Assembly: GCA_963674835.2 (NCBI GenBank)
Contig: CAXXKC010000001.1
Location: 1,240,001-1,304,000, forward strand
Source of the DNA: G963674835 sp963674835
Lineage (GTDB): Bacteria; Planctomycetota; Planctomycetia; Pirellulales; Thermoguttaceae
Length of the DNA: 64,000 nucleotides
Direction of reading: 5' to 3'
Shown: in pieces, positions 27,723 through 36,627 of the stretch
Numbering within the stretch: position 1 is the stretch's first letter
Layout of the letters: the number at the start of each line of letters is the position of its first letter
Made by a program: the position numbers and the translations under genes
Notes under the pieces: model-generated
What the model was told of the DNA's origin: nothing
The model's input: only the letters and a program-made list of their open reading frames with translations
Databases searched by the model: none

Positions 27723-27736
27723 TTGATCTCGATCAA
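27723..27736. promoter_or_regulatory. FNR/CRP-family operator box upstream of hcp
   Basis: Perfect palindrome TTGAT-CTCG-ATCAA, matching the FNR/DNR consensus TTGATnnnnATCAA. It is 104 bases upstream of the hcp start, between hcp and the divergent ferredoxin gene. HcpR-type FNR-family regulators control hcp and a ferredoxin in several anaerobes, so this site fits an NO- or oxygen-responsive regulator. Confidence 0.7.
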
Positions 27737-27858
27737 GAGCCCCTGACTTTCTTGGCCATTATTCCGAAGCCCCACCTATTCGGGGGCGCACACACCTACA
27801 TACAGCAGATCGCTCCTTGCGAGAAATCCTCGCGATTTCCGCCCCTTTCCGCCGCCCC

Positions 27859-27872
27859 TTGACCAGGATCAA
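27859..27872. promoter_or_regulatory. Second FNR/HcpR-like operator box
   Basis: TTGAC-CAGG-ATCAA: one FNR half-site and one TTGAC half-site as in HcpR boxes. Lies 174 bases before the ferredoxin start and may serve that promoter. Confidence 0.6.
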
Positions 27873-28046
27873 GGACGCAAGCCGCCGAAAAGGCGATCAT
27901 TCAAACAGACACTCATCGCAATGTGCCCTAATGAGCTTTGCACAGAAAGTATACGCAGACCGACCAACGCCAGTCCGGTGACCAGGGGCAGATGGGCCTG
28001 CCCCGCGCATGGTCTTTGCAAGCTTCAACAGAAGGACTCTTTCGAC

Positions 28047-28778
28047 ATGACCGTTCGCAATATCGTCGAAATCGACCAGCAGAAGTGCAACGGCTGTGGG
28101 CTGTGCGTGCCGGCCTGCGCCGAGGGTGCCATCCAGATCATCGACGGCAAGGCCCGTCTCGTCTCCGACACCTACTGCGACGGTCTCGGTGCCTGCCTGG
28201 GCCACTGCCCCCAGGGGGCCATCACCATCCGCCAGCGCGACGCATCCCCCTTCGACGAAGCAGCCGCCCAGCGCCATCTCCAACAGGTGCCCTCGGCCGC
28301 ACACAAACCGCCCGTCGCCGGCGCATGCCCATCAGCCGCACCAAAAAGCCTGCTCCCCGTGTTGCCGGGTGCCGCTCCACAAGCACCCACCGGTCAGGCC
28401 GCGTCCCCGGCATCGGCCCTGGCCAACTGGCCCATCCAGCTCCACTTGGTGCCGCCCAACGCCCCATTCCTCCACGACGCCGATCTGCTGCTGGTTGCCG
28501 ACTGCGTACCGGCCGCCTGCGCCGATTTCCATCGCCGGCTACTCAAGGGACGGCCCGTCGTGATCGGTTGCCCGAAACTCGACGACACCCGTGCCTACGT
28601 CGACAAGCTAACGGCCATTCTCACCGAATCGGCCATTCACAGCCTCACCGTCGTCCACATGGAGGTGCCCTGTTGCACCGGGCTGGTCCGCATCGCCGAA
28701 GCGGCCATCGCGCGTGCCGGCCGTCCGATCCCCGTCGACGACCTGACCGTCACCATTCGTGGCGACGTCCTCTGTTGA
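28047..28778 (+). CDS. Ferredoxin-like 4Fe-4S protein of the hcp locus
   Basis: 243 residues. N-terminal ferredoxin domain with Cys14, Cys17, Cys20, Cys24 (C-x2-C-x2-C-x3-C) and a second set, C44, C50, C54-Pro. A Pro/Ala-rich linker follows (about 75-135), then a C-terminal domain with V-A-D-C-V-P-A-A-C, V-I-G-C-P-K-L-D and M-E-V-P-C-C-T-G-L. Homologous proteins commonly sit next to hcp and are taken to be its electron donor. It probably shares control with hcp through the two boxes between them. ATG at 28047 chosen since it opens the ferredoxin fold. Confidence 0.85.
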   Translation: MTVRNIVEIDQQKCNGCGLCVPACAEGAIQIIDGKARLVSDTYCDGLGACLGHCPQGAITIRQRDASPFDEAAAQRHLQQVPSAAHKPPVAGACPSAAPKSLLPVLPGAAPQAPTGQAASPASALANWPIQLHLVPPNAPFLHDADLLLVADCVPAACADFHRRLLKGRPVVIGCPKLDDTRAYVDKLTAILTESAIHSLTVVHMEVPCCTGLVRIAEAAIARAGRPIPVDDLTVTIRGDVLC

Positions 28779-28948
28779 GGGCTGCATTGCAAATGCGCGT
28801 CGAGCGGCAACCAGGGCCCCGGATTCCAGACGTTTCGGCTGGCATCCGGGATAGATTGCGATCATTGGCTGCGCCGGCATCAACAAACCCGCGACCCGGC
28901 AGCCACGTCCTGACGGCGGCTCACCGGCGACGCTCCGTCATCCGGCCA

Positions 28949-29851
28949 TCACTCCTTCACGGCGCGGACCAACTCCCCGATCGTCTCTTCCAGCAGCCGA
29001 TGCCCGCCGAATCGCATTCCCAGCCGGCAGATCTTGTCCGTAACGATCTGGTGCTTTGGCGAGCTCGAAGTGCCGGAAACCCGGCTCGAACTCTGTGAAA
29101 TCTTCCCGGCGATCGACGCGACCTCCAACTCCGACACGTACAGGTCGTAGCAGTTATACACTTGGCCGGCAACGTCCGAGGCCGTCAGCAACATGCCCAC
29201 GGCCCGAGCCACGTCCGCCGCATGCACCTCCTTGCCGCCCCCCTCGCAGTGCACGTCTTCGCCTCGGCTCACCGCCCGAACCAGGTCATACCACTTGCTT
29301 CGCTCGACCGGATGCGCCAGCCCGTAGATGCCGGTCGGCCGCAGCGCACAGATCGGGTATCCTTCCCCAAGACCGTAGCTGTAGACGGACTGCTCCAGTG
29401 CCGCCTTATGCGCGCCGTAGTGGCTCGTCGACCACGTCGGATGCGTCTCGTCCAGTGGCCGGTCCTCCAGAATGCGCTCGTGAACCGCGCACGTCGAAAT
29501 GAAGATGAACCGTCCCACTCCCGCTCGCCGCGCCGCGTCCATCAGCCGCAGCGTCCCTTGCACGTTCCGCTCCACGCACTCCAACGTGTTCACTTCGCGA
29601 CTCAGAAACTTGCCTCCCGGATGGTACAGCGCCGCATGAACCACCGCGCTACAGCCTTCCACCAGCGACCGCGTCGACCGCACATCGCCCAATTCGCCGG
29701 GCACCCAGCGAACCTGGCCCGCCACCGATTCGAATCCGCTTCGATCGCTCGTCGAGCGATGCCAGCACCGGCAGGAATGCCCCAAGGAGACTAACTGCGA
29801 GACAATGTACCTTCCCAGGAAGCCCGTAGCTCCCGTAACCGCGATGTTCAT
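28949..29851 (-). CDS. NAD-dependent epimerase/dehydratase (extended SDR)
   Basis: 300 residues. Rossmann start G-A-T-G-F-L-G (7-13), a middle V-V-H-A-A-L-Y substrate loop, Ser-Thr in F-I-S-T-C-A-V, and the catalytic Tyr-x-x-x-Lys in H-Y-G-A-H-K. Followed by A-L-R-P-T-G-I-Y-G. This matches nucleotide-sugar or dihydroflavonol-type reductases; the substrate is not evident. Upstream are a TATAAT -10 element and a 9+9 inverted repeat. The flanking minus-strand genes are Gfo/Idh/MocA oxidoreductases, so a sugar-modification role is likely. Confidence 0.85.
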   Translation of the reverse strand: MNIAVTGATGFLGRYIVSQLVSLGHSCRCWHRSTSDRSGFESVAGQVRWVPGELGDVRSTRSLVEGCSAVVHAALYHPGGKFLSREVNTLECVERNVQGTLRLMDAARRAGVGRFIFISTCAVHERILEDRPLDETHPTWSTSHYGAHKAALEQSVYSYGLGEGYPICALRPTGIYGLAHPVERSKWYDLVRAVSRGEDVHCEGGGKEVHAADVARAVGMLLTASDVAGQVYNCYDLYVSELEVASIAGKISQSSSRVSGTSSSPKHQIVTDKICRLGMRFGGHRLLEETIGELVRAVKE

Positions 29852-30213
29852 AGCACCTCTTCACAATGGGTCGCATCCAGAACGGGCGCGACGATCCGAG
29901 CCCCAATTTCCACCATTATATAAACGTGGATCGAGTTGAGCAGTCCACGTTTGCTCGACGCGCGAAGCGACTGCCCGCCCATAGAGCTGGTTGCGCACGG
30001 GCCGAGAGCGCGGGTCGCTGCCCGCCATCAGATGGGGGCCGCTGGCACACATGCCACGAACCGCCCCTCAACGCGCCAAACCGCCCGTTTCTCACGCGCT
30101 TCGTCCCAGTTTCCACTGCCCCACGAAGACGACCGCTCACGCATCGCACCGACTTCCCGCACAGCGCACAGAATCATCCGGCCCCGCGGTCCAAAGCGAC
30201 CACGCCCGCAGCG
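29852..30213. other. Intergenic region between oxidoreductase genes
   Basis: 362 bases. Holds the promoter and inverted repeat described at 29915-29952. The remaining part is GC-rich with no gene recognised. Confidence 0.4.
29915..29952 (-). promoter_or_regulatory. Promoter -10 and 9+9 inverted-repeat operator candidate
   Basis: Minus-strand TATAAT at 29920-29915 lies directly downstream of a perfect inverted repeat, AAACGTGGA (29922-29930) and TCCACGTTT (29944-29952), with 13 bases between. The repeat covers the spacer and -35 zone of this promoter, as expected for a repressor site. No good -35 hexamer is visible, consistent with an activator-dependent or weak promoter. It would serve the epimerase gene ending at 28949. 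Confidence 0.55.
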
Positions 30214-31527
30214 CTACACCTCTGGCAGGGTGTACGGCTTGCGGCGCGCGCGGTCCAACAGCCCGTTGGCCTCCTTGTCGCCCACGAATGTCTCCGCAGC
30301 CGGATCCCACTGGAGCTTCCGTCCCAGCCGTCGGGCAATGTTACCCAGATGGCAAACGGTCGCCGAGCGATGCCCGATTTCCACGTCCGCTACCGGACGC
30401 TCCCGCGATCTCATGCAGTCGAACCAGTTCTGCATGTGGTTGTCGCTCTTGGCAAGATGGATCTCGTCGGCGCCGATCGGCTCCGTGGCCAGCTCCTTCG
30501 GCTCCGTCGTGAGCTTGTTGCGGTCGATGACCACCTTCCCCTTGTCGCCGATGAAGATGGCGCCGCCGCCGGGCCCGTTATCCAACGTGAGCACCGTACC
30601 GTTGGCATACCGGTAGTGCACCTTGTGCCCCTCGCTGCAAAGCTGGTCGCCCCGCGCCCTCGATTCCGGCTCCGTGTACACTGGAACCACCAGCGGGCCG
30701 CCGTCCGCCCAGATTTCCACCGGCCCCGAGTCATCCATCCCCAACGCCCATTGAACTTGGTCCAAACCGTGCGCCCCCCAACCGGTGATTTCTCCACCCG
30801 ACCACGTCTCGATCGAAATCCAACCCGGCTGCGACCGCGACACGTAGATATCCTGGTGGAACGGCACCGGCTCGGTTGGGCCGCACCACATATCCCAATC
30901 CAAGCCGTCCGGCACCGGTTGGCCGGCAAACTTGCATTTCCAGGGGCTGGGATAATTGGCGCCGATGACCGTGTGCACCTTGCCGATGCGGCCGTTGCGA
31001 ATCAACTCGCAGCCCAAACGGTTCGGGGCCATCGAGCGCTGCTGGCTCCCCGTCTGCACGACCCGCTTGTGCTTGCGCGCCGCGTCCACCATGGCCCGCC
31101 CCTCCCGGATGGTCAGCGTCATCGGCTTCTCAACATACACGTCCTTCAACGCCTGGCACGCGTGAATCGCCGGAATCGCATGCCAGTGGTCCGGCGTCGA
31201 GATGATCACCGCGTCCACGTCCTTCGAATCCAGCATTCGGCGGTAATCCTGGTACGCTTTGCACCCATATCGGGCGGCCACCCTCTTGCCCTGCTTCTGG
31301 TCCACGTCGGCGCCCGCCACCACCACGGCGTCCCCCGGCAGATCCATGAGCTGGAACGCTCGTCTCCCCGCGCCGATATACCCGATGCCGATCCGATCGT
31401 TCGCGCCGGGCCGGGCTTCTCCCGCCAGCACGGTCGACGGAATCACGTACGGCGCCGCCGCCAGTCCCGCGGCAACTCCCCCCGCCCTCTGCAAGAAACG
31501 CCTTCGCGATAGTCGACCGTGATGCAT
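30214..31527 (-). CDS. Gfo/Idh/MocA-family oxidoreductase, Tat-exported
   Basis: 437 residues. Tat signal S-R-R-R-F-L-Q-R-A-G-G then hydrophobic residues. NAD(P) fold: I-G-I-G-Y-I-G-A-G-R-R. Downstream are the family markers S-T-P-D-H-W-H-A and V-Y-V-E-K-P (the Lys of the E-K-P motif acts in catalysis). Substrates of such planctomycete enzymes are mostly unknown (sugars, inositols, and glycan-derived ketosugars). ATG at 31527 chosen to open the Tat motif; the frame is open upstream without motifs. Head-to-tail with the next oxidoreductase, 84 bases away. Confidence 0.85.
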   Translation of the reverse strand: MHHGRLSRRRFLQRAGGVAAGLAAAPYVIPSTVLAGEARPGANDRIGIGYIGAGRRAFQLMDLPGDAVVVAGADVDQKQGKRVAARYGCKAYQDYRRMLDSKDVDAVIISTPDHWHAIPAIHACQALKDVYVEKPMTLTIREGRAMVDAARKHKRVVQTGSQQRSMAPNRLGCELIRNGRIGKVHTVIGANYPSPWKCKFAGQPVPDGLDWDMWCGPTEPVPFHQDIYVSRSQPGWISIETWSGGEITGWGAHGLDQVQWALGMDDSGPVEIWADGGPLVVPVYTEPESRARGDQLCSEGHKVHYRYANGTVLTLDNGPGGGAIFIGDKGKVVIDRNKLTTEPKELATEPIGADEIHLAKSDNHMQNWFDCMRSRERPVADVEIGHRSATVCHLGNIARRLGRKLQWDPAAETFVGDKEANGLLDRARRKPYTLPEV

Positions 31528-31611
31528 CGTCAATCTCCCTGGTAAGACGGATGATCTCTCAATCGTAACGAACCGGCCGTATCGCCAACGCGCACCGCCG
31601 GCCAACTCAGG

Positions 31612-32910
31612 CTATGTCGATTCCGGATACTGCCACGGCTCGCGGTACTGGCGCCGCAGAAGCTTGTTCGCCTCCGCATCGTCGACGATTCGCTCCTGTT
31701 GGCCGTCCCAGCGCACGCTCCGCCCCAACTTCAGCGACAGCATGCCCAGCAAACTCATGTTCGTCGACCGATGACCGATTTCGATGTCGCAGATCGGAGG
31801 TTTCCCGGTCTTGACACAGCCGAGAAAATCGGCCCAAAGCTCTGGAATGTTCTGGTCGTCGGGCTTGTGCAGCTTCGGCTCCTCGTGGACGATCTCCCCT
31901 TTGCTGTTGTCCGGATAGAAGGTCCAACCGTCTTGCCATCCCAAGTGCAGCATGCCCTTCGTGCCGTAGAAGTAGCAGCCGATGTTGTGCTTCTCCGCGT
32001 TGTTCGCCCCGTAAAGGCGATGCTCCCAGGTGGCCGTGAACGAGTCGAACTCGAACGTCACCACTTGCGTGTCAGGCGTGTCGCTGTTGTCCTTGCGAAT
32101 GAAGCGGCCGCCGGTCGACGAAACCGACTTCGGCCACGGCTCATCGGTCCACCATAGGATCTGGTCCATCCAGTGAATGCCCCAGTCGCCCAGCTGGCCG
32201 TTCGCGTAGTCGAGAAAGCGGCGGAATCCGCGCGGATGCATCGCCGGGTTATAGGGCCGCAACGGCGCCGGCCCGCACCACATGTTCCAGTCCAGACCCT
32301 CGGGGGTCTTCTCGTCCGCCACTGGGCTCCCCGGCCCGCCACCGTAATGCACAAACGCGCGGACCATCCCGATCTTGCCAACCTTCCCCTCCTTGAGGAA
32401 CTTCATCGCCGAGATGTTGTGCGGCGAAGCCCGGCGATGCGTTCCCACCTGCACCACCCGGTCGCTCGCCCGCGCCGCCTGCACCATCGCACGGCCTTCG
32501 AGGATCGTGTGCGAGACGGGCTTCTCCACGTAAACGTGCGCCCCCGCCTTCACCGCGGCGATCATCACCAGCGGATGCCAATGATCCGGCGTGGCGACAA
32601 TCGCGATCTCCGGCTTCTCCTTCTCCAGAAGCTCCCGAAAATCACCGTACTTCTTCGGAGCCTTCCCCGTCAGTTTCTCCACTTCCTTCGCCGCCGGATC
32701 CAACTGGTTCCGATCCACGTCGCACATCGCCACCACGTCCGACTCGCCCGCTTCGATCGCCGTGCGAAGGATGTTCATGCCCCACCAGCCGGAGCCGATC
32801 AAAACCGTCCGGTACTTGCCACCCTTCGACGCTCCGTGAATGGCCGGCGCGGCCATCACCATACCGGCCGCGGCAGAAGCGGCCAAAAACCGACGACGGC
32901 TCACCTTCAT
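31612..32910 (-). CDS. Gfo/Idh/MocA-family oxidoreductase, Tat-exported
   Basis: 432 residues. Tat signal S-R-R-R-F-L-A-A-S-A-A-A-G. Rossmann segment V-L-I-G-S-G-W-W-G, A-T-P-D-H-W-H-P and V-Y-V-E-K-P-V-S. The C-terminal half has the typical alpha/beta substrate domain with G-L-D-W-N-M-W-C-G-P, shared with its neighbour, so the two are paralogues. The start is supported by GGGGGG/GGAACTCC before the ATG. Likely co-transcribed with the downstream oxidoreductase. Confidence 0.85.
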   Translation of the reverse strand: MKVSRRRFLAASAAAGMVMAAPAIHGASKGGKYRTVLIGSGWWGMNILRTAIEAGESDVVAMCDVDRNQLDPAAKEVEKLTGKAPKKYGDFRELLEKEKPEIAIVATPDHWHPLVMIAAVKAGAHVYVEKPVSHTILEGRAMVQAARASDRVVQVGTHRRASPHNISAMKFLKEGKVGKIGMVRAFVHYGGGPGSPVADEKTPEGLDWNMWCGPAPLRPYNPAMHPRGFRRFLDYANGQLGDWGIHWMDQILWWTDEPWPKSVSSTGGRFIRKDNSDTPDTQVVTFEFDSFTATWEHRLYGANNAEKHNIGCYFYGTKGMLHLGWQDGWTFYPDNSKGEIVHEEPKLHKPDDQNIPELWADFLGCVKTGKPPICDIEIGHRSTNMSLLGMLSLKLGRSVRWDGQQERIVDDAEANKLLRRQYREPWQYPEST

Positions 32911-33224
32911 CGGAGTTCCCCCCTTGCGCTGAAAGACTGTCGATGCTCGCGCGCCCAAACGATGGCACCCGCGCGGCCTTGGCCGCCCACCATTTACGAC
33001 AATGACAGACCGTCTACCACGTGTCAAGCGCCCGATTCCTCCGCGCCTCTTGACTCTCGCCGCACACCCAGCCATCATGAGAGGCGGGCTGGTGCCGTAG
33101 ACCACCCCGAAATACGGTATCACCGTGCGCGTCGCTCCCGACTCCCACGCGACGCCGGCCCACCCCGACATCACCCGGTATTCGGAAGAGGCTCCTAGAG
33201 CTAACCAAGAGGAGATGACGAGTC
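32911..33224. other. Divergent intergenic region between two oxidoreductase genes
   Basis: 314 bases between divergent starts. Holds a short inverted repeat ACGGT-ATC-ACCGT (33114-33126) that could be an operator half-pair. AAGAGGAGATG precedes the plus-strand start. No promoter pair that I trust. Confidence 0.35.
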
Positions 33225-34592
33225 ATGCCTAAAATCCACCGCCGCGAGTTCCTCGCTCGGTCGCAGGATGCCGCCGTTGGCGCTGCCGCCGGACTGACCA
33301 TCCTCAAAAGCGCCGCCTCCGTCTACGGCGCACCCGCTAACGACAAGGTTGTCCTCGCCCAAATCGGTGCCGGTGGTCGCGGTGGGAATCTGGTCGACGG
33401 TTTCGTCGGCCGCGGCGATTGCGTCTACGCCTACGTCTGCGATCCCAATATTCCTCGCGCCGAACACGTCGCCAAGTCGCTCGCCGACAAGCAGAGTGCC
33501 GGCGCCCCCAAGGTTGCCGAGAACTTCCGCGAAGCCCTCGACGACAAATCGGTCGACGCCGTCGTCGTCGCCACACCCGACCATTGGCACGCCTTGCCGA
33601 CCATCCGCGCCTGTCAGGCCGGCAAGGACGTCTACGTCGAGAAGCCGCCCAGCCACAACTGCTGGGAAGGGCAGAAGATGATCCAGGCCGCCCGCAAGTA
33701 CAAGCGCGTCGTCCAGGTCGGTACGCAGAGCCGCAGCGGGGCCTACGCCATGGCCGCCAAGAAGTACATCGACGACGGCAAGCTCGGCGATGTCCATTTC
33801 TGCCGCATCTACAACCAGAAGTCGTGGCCCAACTTCGCCATGCAGCCCGACTCCGATCCTCCCAAGGGCTTCAATTGGGATCTCTGGAACGGCCCTGCAC
33901 CCGAGCACCGTTACAACCCCACCTTCCACCACAACTGGCACCATTTCTGGCGATTCTCCAGCGGCGACATCGTCAACGACTCCATCCACCAAATCGACTT
34001 GGCGCGCTACGTGCTCGGCGTCGACTATCCCAAGTCCGTCTACAGCATCGGCGCTCGCTACCAGCCCGGTGCCGCCGAAACGCCCGATACCCAGATGGCC
34101 GAATTCGAGTTCGACAAGATGATTGTCTCCTTCGAACTCACCCTGTTCACGCCCTACATGCTGAAGATCTCCCCGATCATTCGCCAGGCCACCGACCAGT
34201 TCCCCTACTGGCACCAGTGCGCCACGCGCATCGAGATCTACGGTACCAAGGGCCTCATGTGCCTGGGCCGTCATGGTGGCGGCTGGCAGGTCTTCGGGCG
34301 TCCTAAGCTCGACGCTGGCGTCGTCGTCGACCAGCAGAAGACCCTCTTCCCCGATCCGGAGCACAAGGAGAATTTCATCCAGTGCATCCGCTCGCGCGCG
34401 CTGCCCAATGCCGACATCCAGGAAGGCCATCGCAGCGTGCTCCTCTCGCACTATGCCACGATCAGCTATCGGCTCGCCGGTGAGAAGCTCACCATCGATC
34501 CCAAGACCGAAGCGATCGTCGGCAACGACAAGGCCATGGCCATGTTCAAACGCGAGTACCGCTCCCCCTACGTCATCGAAGACGACGTCTGA
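33225..34592 (+). CDS. Gfo/Idh/MocA-family oxidoreductase, Tat-exported
   Basis: 455 residues. Twin-Arg start H-R-R-E-F-L-A-R-S followed by an Ala-rich hydrophobic run. I-G-A-G-G-R-G-G is the nucleotide loop; then A-T-P-D-H-W-H-A and V-Y-V-E-K-P-P-S. Also F-N-W-D-L-W-N-G-P, the same substrate-domain block as its two neighbours. A purine-rich AAGAGGAG ribosome-binding site supports the start. The perfect hairpin at 34610 lies just past the stop. Confidence 0.87.
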   Translation: MPKIHRREFLARSQDAAVGAAAGLTILKSAASVYGAPANDKVVLAQIGAGGRGGNLVDGFVGRGDCVYAYVCDPNIPRAEHVAKSLADKQSAGAPKVAENFREALDDKSVDAVVVATPDHWHALPTIRACQAGKDVYVEKPPSHNCWEGQKMIQAARKYKRVVQVGTQSRSGAYAMAAKKYIDDGKLGDVHFCRIYNQKSWPNFAMQPDSDPPKGFNWDLWNGPAPEHRYNPTFHHNWHHFWRFSSGDIVNDSIHQIDLARYVLGVDYPKSVYSIGARYQPGAAETPDTQMAEFEFDKMIVSFELTLFTPYMLKISPIIRQATDQFPYWHQCATRIEIYGTKGLMCLGRHGGGWQVFGRPKLDAGVVVDQQKTLFPDPEHKENFIQCIRSRALPNADIQEGHRSVLLSHYATISYRLAGEKLTIDPKTEAIVGNDKAMAMFKREYRSPYVIEDDV

Positions 34593-34609
34593 TGCACCCC
34601 GACACTCCT

Positions 34610-34637
34610 CCCCTCTCCCGCGCTTGCGGGAGAGGGG
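34610..34637 (+). repeat. Perfect 12-bp hairpin, GCTT loop (terminator or dispersed repeat)
   Basis: Arms CCCCTCTCCCGC and GCGGGAGAGGGG are fully complementary around GCTT, 18 bases after the oxidoreductase stop. The following bases (GGCCGCGGGTGAGGGCG) also match, in degenerate form, the segment at 54181-54220, so this is one of a repeat family rather than only a terminator. Confidence 0.75.
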
Positions 34638-34800
34638 CCGCGGGTGAGGGCGCGCAGCCCACCAACAAGCCCGCGACTCTCCCCGAAGGAACAATACTAA
34701 TCCGTCGTGTGGCCCTAGCGCAGCGAGCCCAACTAACCACTTCCCCTATGTCTCTGTGCGCATCTTCGCCACACAGACGCGGTCCCCGGAGCGCCGCTTC

Positions 34801-36528
34801 ATGCAGTGGATCCAAACGTACAACCCCACCGGTTCCGTCGTTCTATCCACAATCCTCGCGGCGCTGCCCATCGTCGTTCTCCTCGGTAGCCTCGGCTTGC
34901 TCAATTGGTCGGCGCCCCGGGCGGCCGCAGCCGGCCTGGCCACCGCGCTCGGCGTGGCCATCCTCGCCTTCGGAATGCCCTGGTCCACCGCGCTCTCGGC
35001 CGCCGGCTACGGTGTCTGTTTCGGACTGTTCCCGATCGGCTGGATCGTCCTCTGTGCCGTCTTCCTCTACTCGCTCACCGTCGAAACCGGCGAGTTCGAA
35101 AAGGTCAAGCACTCCGTCGCGGCCCTCTCCCCAGATCGCCGCATCCAGGCAATCCTTATTGCCTTCAGCTTCGGCGCCTTCCTCGAAGGCGCCGCCGGAT
35201 TCGGCACCCCCGTAGCCATCTCGGCCGCTCTGATGATCGGCGCCGGCTTCCGGCCGCTCCACGCCGCCGGCCTCTCGCTCATCGCCAACACGGCCCCCGT
35301 CGCCTTCGGCGCATTGGGCACGCCCATCACCACGCTCAGCAAGGTCACCGGCCTGCCCGAAATGGCCATCAGCCAAATGGCCGGCCGCCAGTTGCCCTTC
35401 TTCTCCCTAATCATACCGGCCTGGATGGTCGTCGTGATGTCCGGATGGCGCGGCCTCCGTGGCGTCTGGCCCGCCGTCCTCGTCAGCGGCGGCACGTTCG
35501 CAGCCATCCAGTGCCTCGCCGCCAACTACCTCGGCCCCACGCTCGTCGACGTCGCCGGTGGAATCGGCTCCATGATCGCCATCGTGGCCCTGATGAAAGT
35601 CTGGCAACCGGCCGAAATCTGGCAGTTCGACGACGAAGACGAGCCCGCCACCACCCAGGCCGCTCCACCCAATTACTCGAAGCGCGAGATCGCCGTCGCC
35701 TGGGCCCCCTGGGTCTTTCTCTCCCTCTGCGTCCTTGTCTGGGGTATTCCTTCCGTTCGCGTCTTCTTAAACGGCGGTTTGGAATCGGCAGCCGTCGCGG
35801 CGCGAACCCAAAAGCCCGACGCCCCGCCCTTGGCCTGGTGGGAGCGTCCCAACGCCCTGGCCGGCTGGTCGCACCGTCACGTCGAGGTCCCCGGTCTCCA
35901 CGGCGTCGTCTATCGCGACGTTCCGGCCGTCACCCAACGCGAGAAGCCCGAAGACGCCGTCTTCCAGTTCAACTGGCTCTCCGCCACCGGCACCGGCATC
36001 TTCATCGCCGCCGTCCTCTCGGCGTTCTGGATGCGAGTCCGGCCGCGCCGCTTCCTGGCAATCTTCTTCGCAACTCTCTACCGCATGCGCTGGCCGCTGT
36101 TCACCATCGCTGCCATGCTCGCCATCGCCTTCGCCACACGCTACAGCGGCACCGACGTAACCCTTGGCCTGGCGTTCACCAAGACCGGTGTCCTCTACCC
36201 GTTCTTCGCTGCCATGCTGGGATGGATGGGCGTGGCGCTGACCGGCTCCGACACCTCCTCCAACGCCCTCTTCGGCAGCCTCCAGAAGGTCACCGCCGAG
36301 CAGCTGGGCCTCAACCCCGTGCTCATCGCCACGGCCAACAGCACCGGCGGCGTCATGGGCAAGATGATCGATGCCCAAAGCATCGTCGTATCGGCCGCCG
36401 CCACCAACCAGCCCGGCGGAGAATCCCAGATCCTCCGCTTCGTCTTCTGGCACAGCCTCCTCTTGGCCGTCCTCGTGGGCCTGCTAACCCTGTTGCAGGC
36501 CTACGTGCTCACCTGGATGATTCCATAG
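34801..36528 (+). CDS. L-lactate/glycolate permease (LldP family)
   Basis: 575 residues, about 13 hydrophobic segments. Family signatures: the N-terminal Y-N-P-T-G-S, G-A-F-L-E-G-A-A-G-F-G-T-P-V-A-I-S-A, L-G-T-P-I-T-T-L, and T-G-S-D-T-S-S-N-A-L-F-G. Transports lactate or glycolate with protons. ATG at 34801 selected as it matches the family N-terminus; an in-frame ATG 45 bases upstream is possible. A role taking up or exporting lactate made by the sugar-acid pathways nearby is an inference. The TAG stop is the left edge of repeat copy 5. Confidence 0.9.
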   Translation: MQWIQTYNPTGSVVLSTILAALPIVVLLGSLGLLNWSAPRAAAAGLATALGVAILAFGMPWSTALSAAGYGVCFGLFPIGWIVLCAVFLYSLTVETGEFEKVKHSVAALSPDRRIQAILIAFSFGAFLEGAAGFGTPVAISAALMIGAGFRPLHAAGLSLIANTAPVAFGALGTPITTLSKVTGLPEMAISQMAGRQLPFFSLIIPAWMVVVMSGWRGLRGVWPAVLVSGGTFAAIQCLAANYLGPTLVDVAGGIGSMIAIVALMKVWQPAEIWQFDDEDEPATTQAAPPNYSKREIAVAWAPWVFLSLCVLVWGIPSVRVFLNGGLESAAVAARTQKPDAPPLAWWERPNALAGWSHRHVEVPGLHGVVYRDVPAVTQREKPEDAVFQFNWLSATGTGIFIAAVLSAFWMRVRPRRFLAIFFATLYRMRWPLFTIAAMLAIAFATRYSGTDVTLGLAFTKTGVLYPFFAAMLGWMGVALTGSDTSSNALFGSLQKVTAEQLGLNPVLIATANSTGGVMGKMIDAQSIVVSAAATNQPGGESQILRFVFWHSLLLAVLVGLLTLLQAYVLTWMIP

Positions 36529-36621
36529 AGCACATTCGGCGTATGTGTAGCGTCTGTTCCGCTTTCGAAACCGCGGAAACACGCCGCCACGTACGCCACA
36601 GTCAAGTGCGACTCGCACTAG
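36525..36621 (+). repeat. Dispersed ~97-bp imperfect palindrome, copy 5
   Basis: Starts with the TAG stop of the lactate permease gene and ends CGACTCGCACTAG. The most diverged copy (for example GCACATTCGGCGTATGTG). Confidence 0.88.
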
Positions 36622-36627
36622 CGAGTG

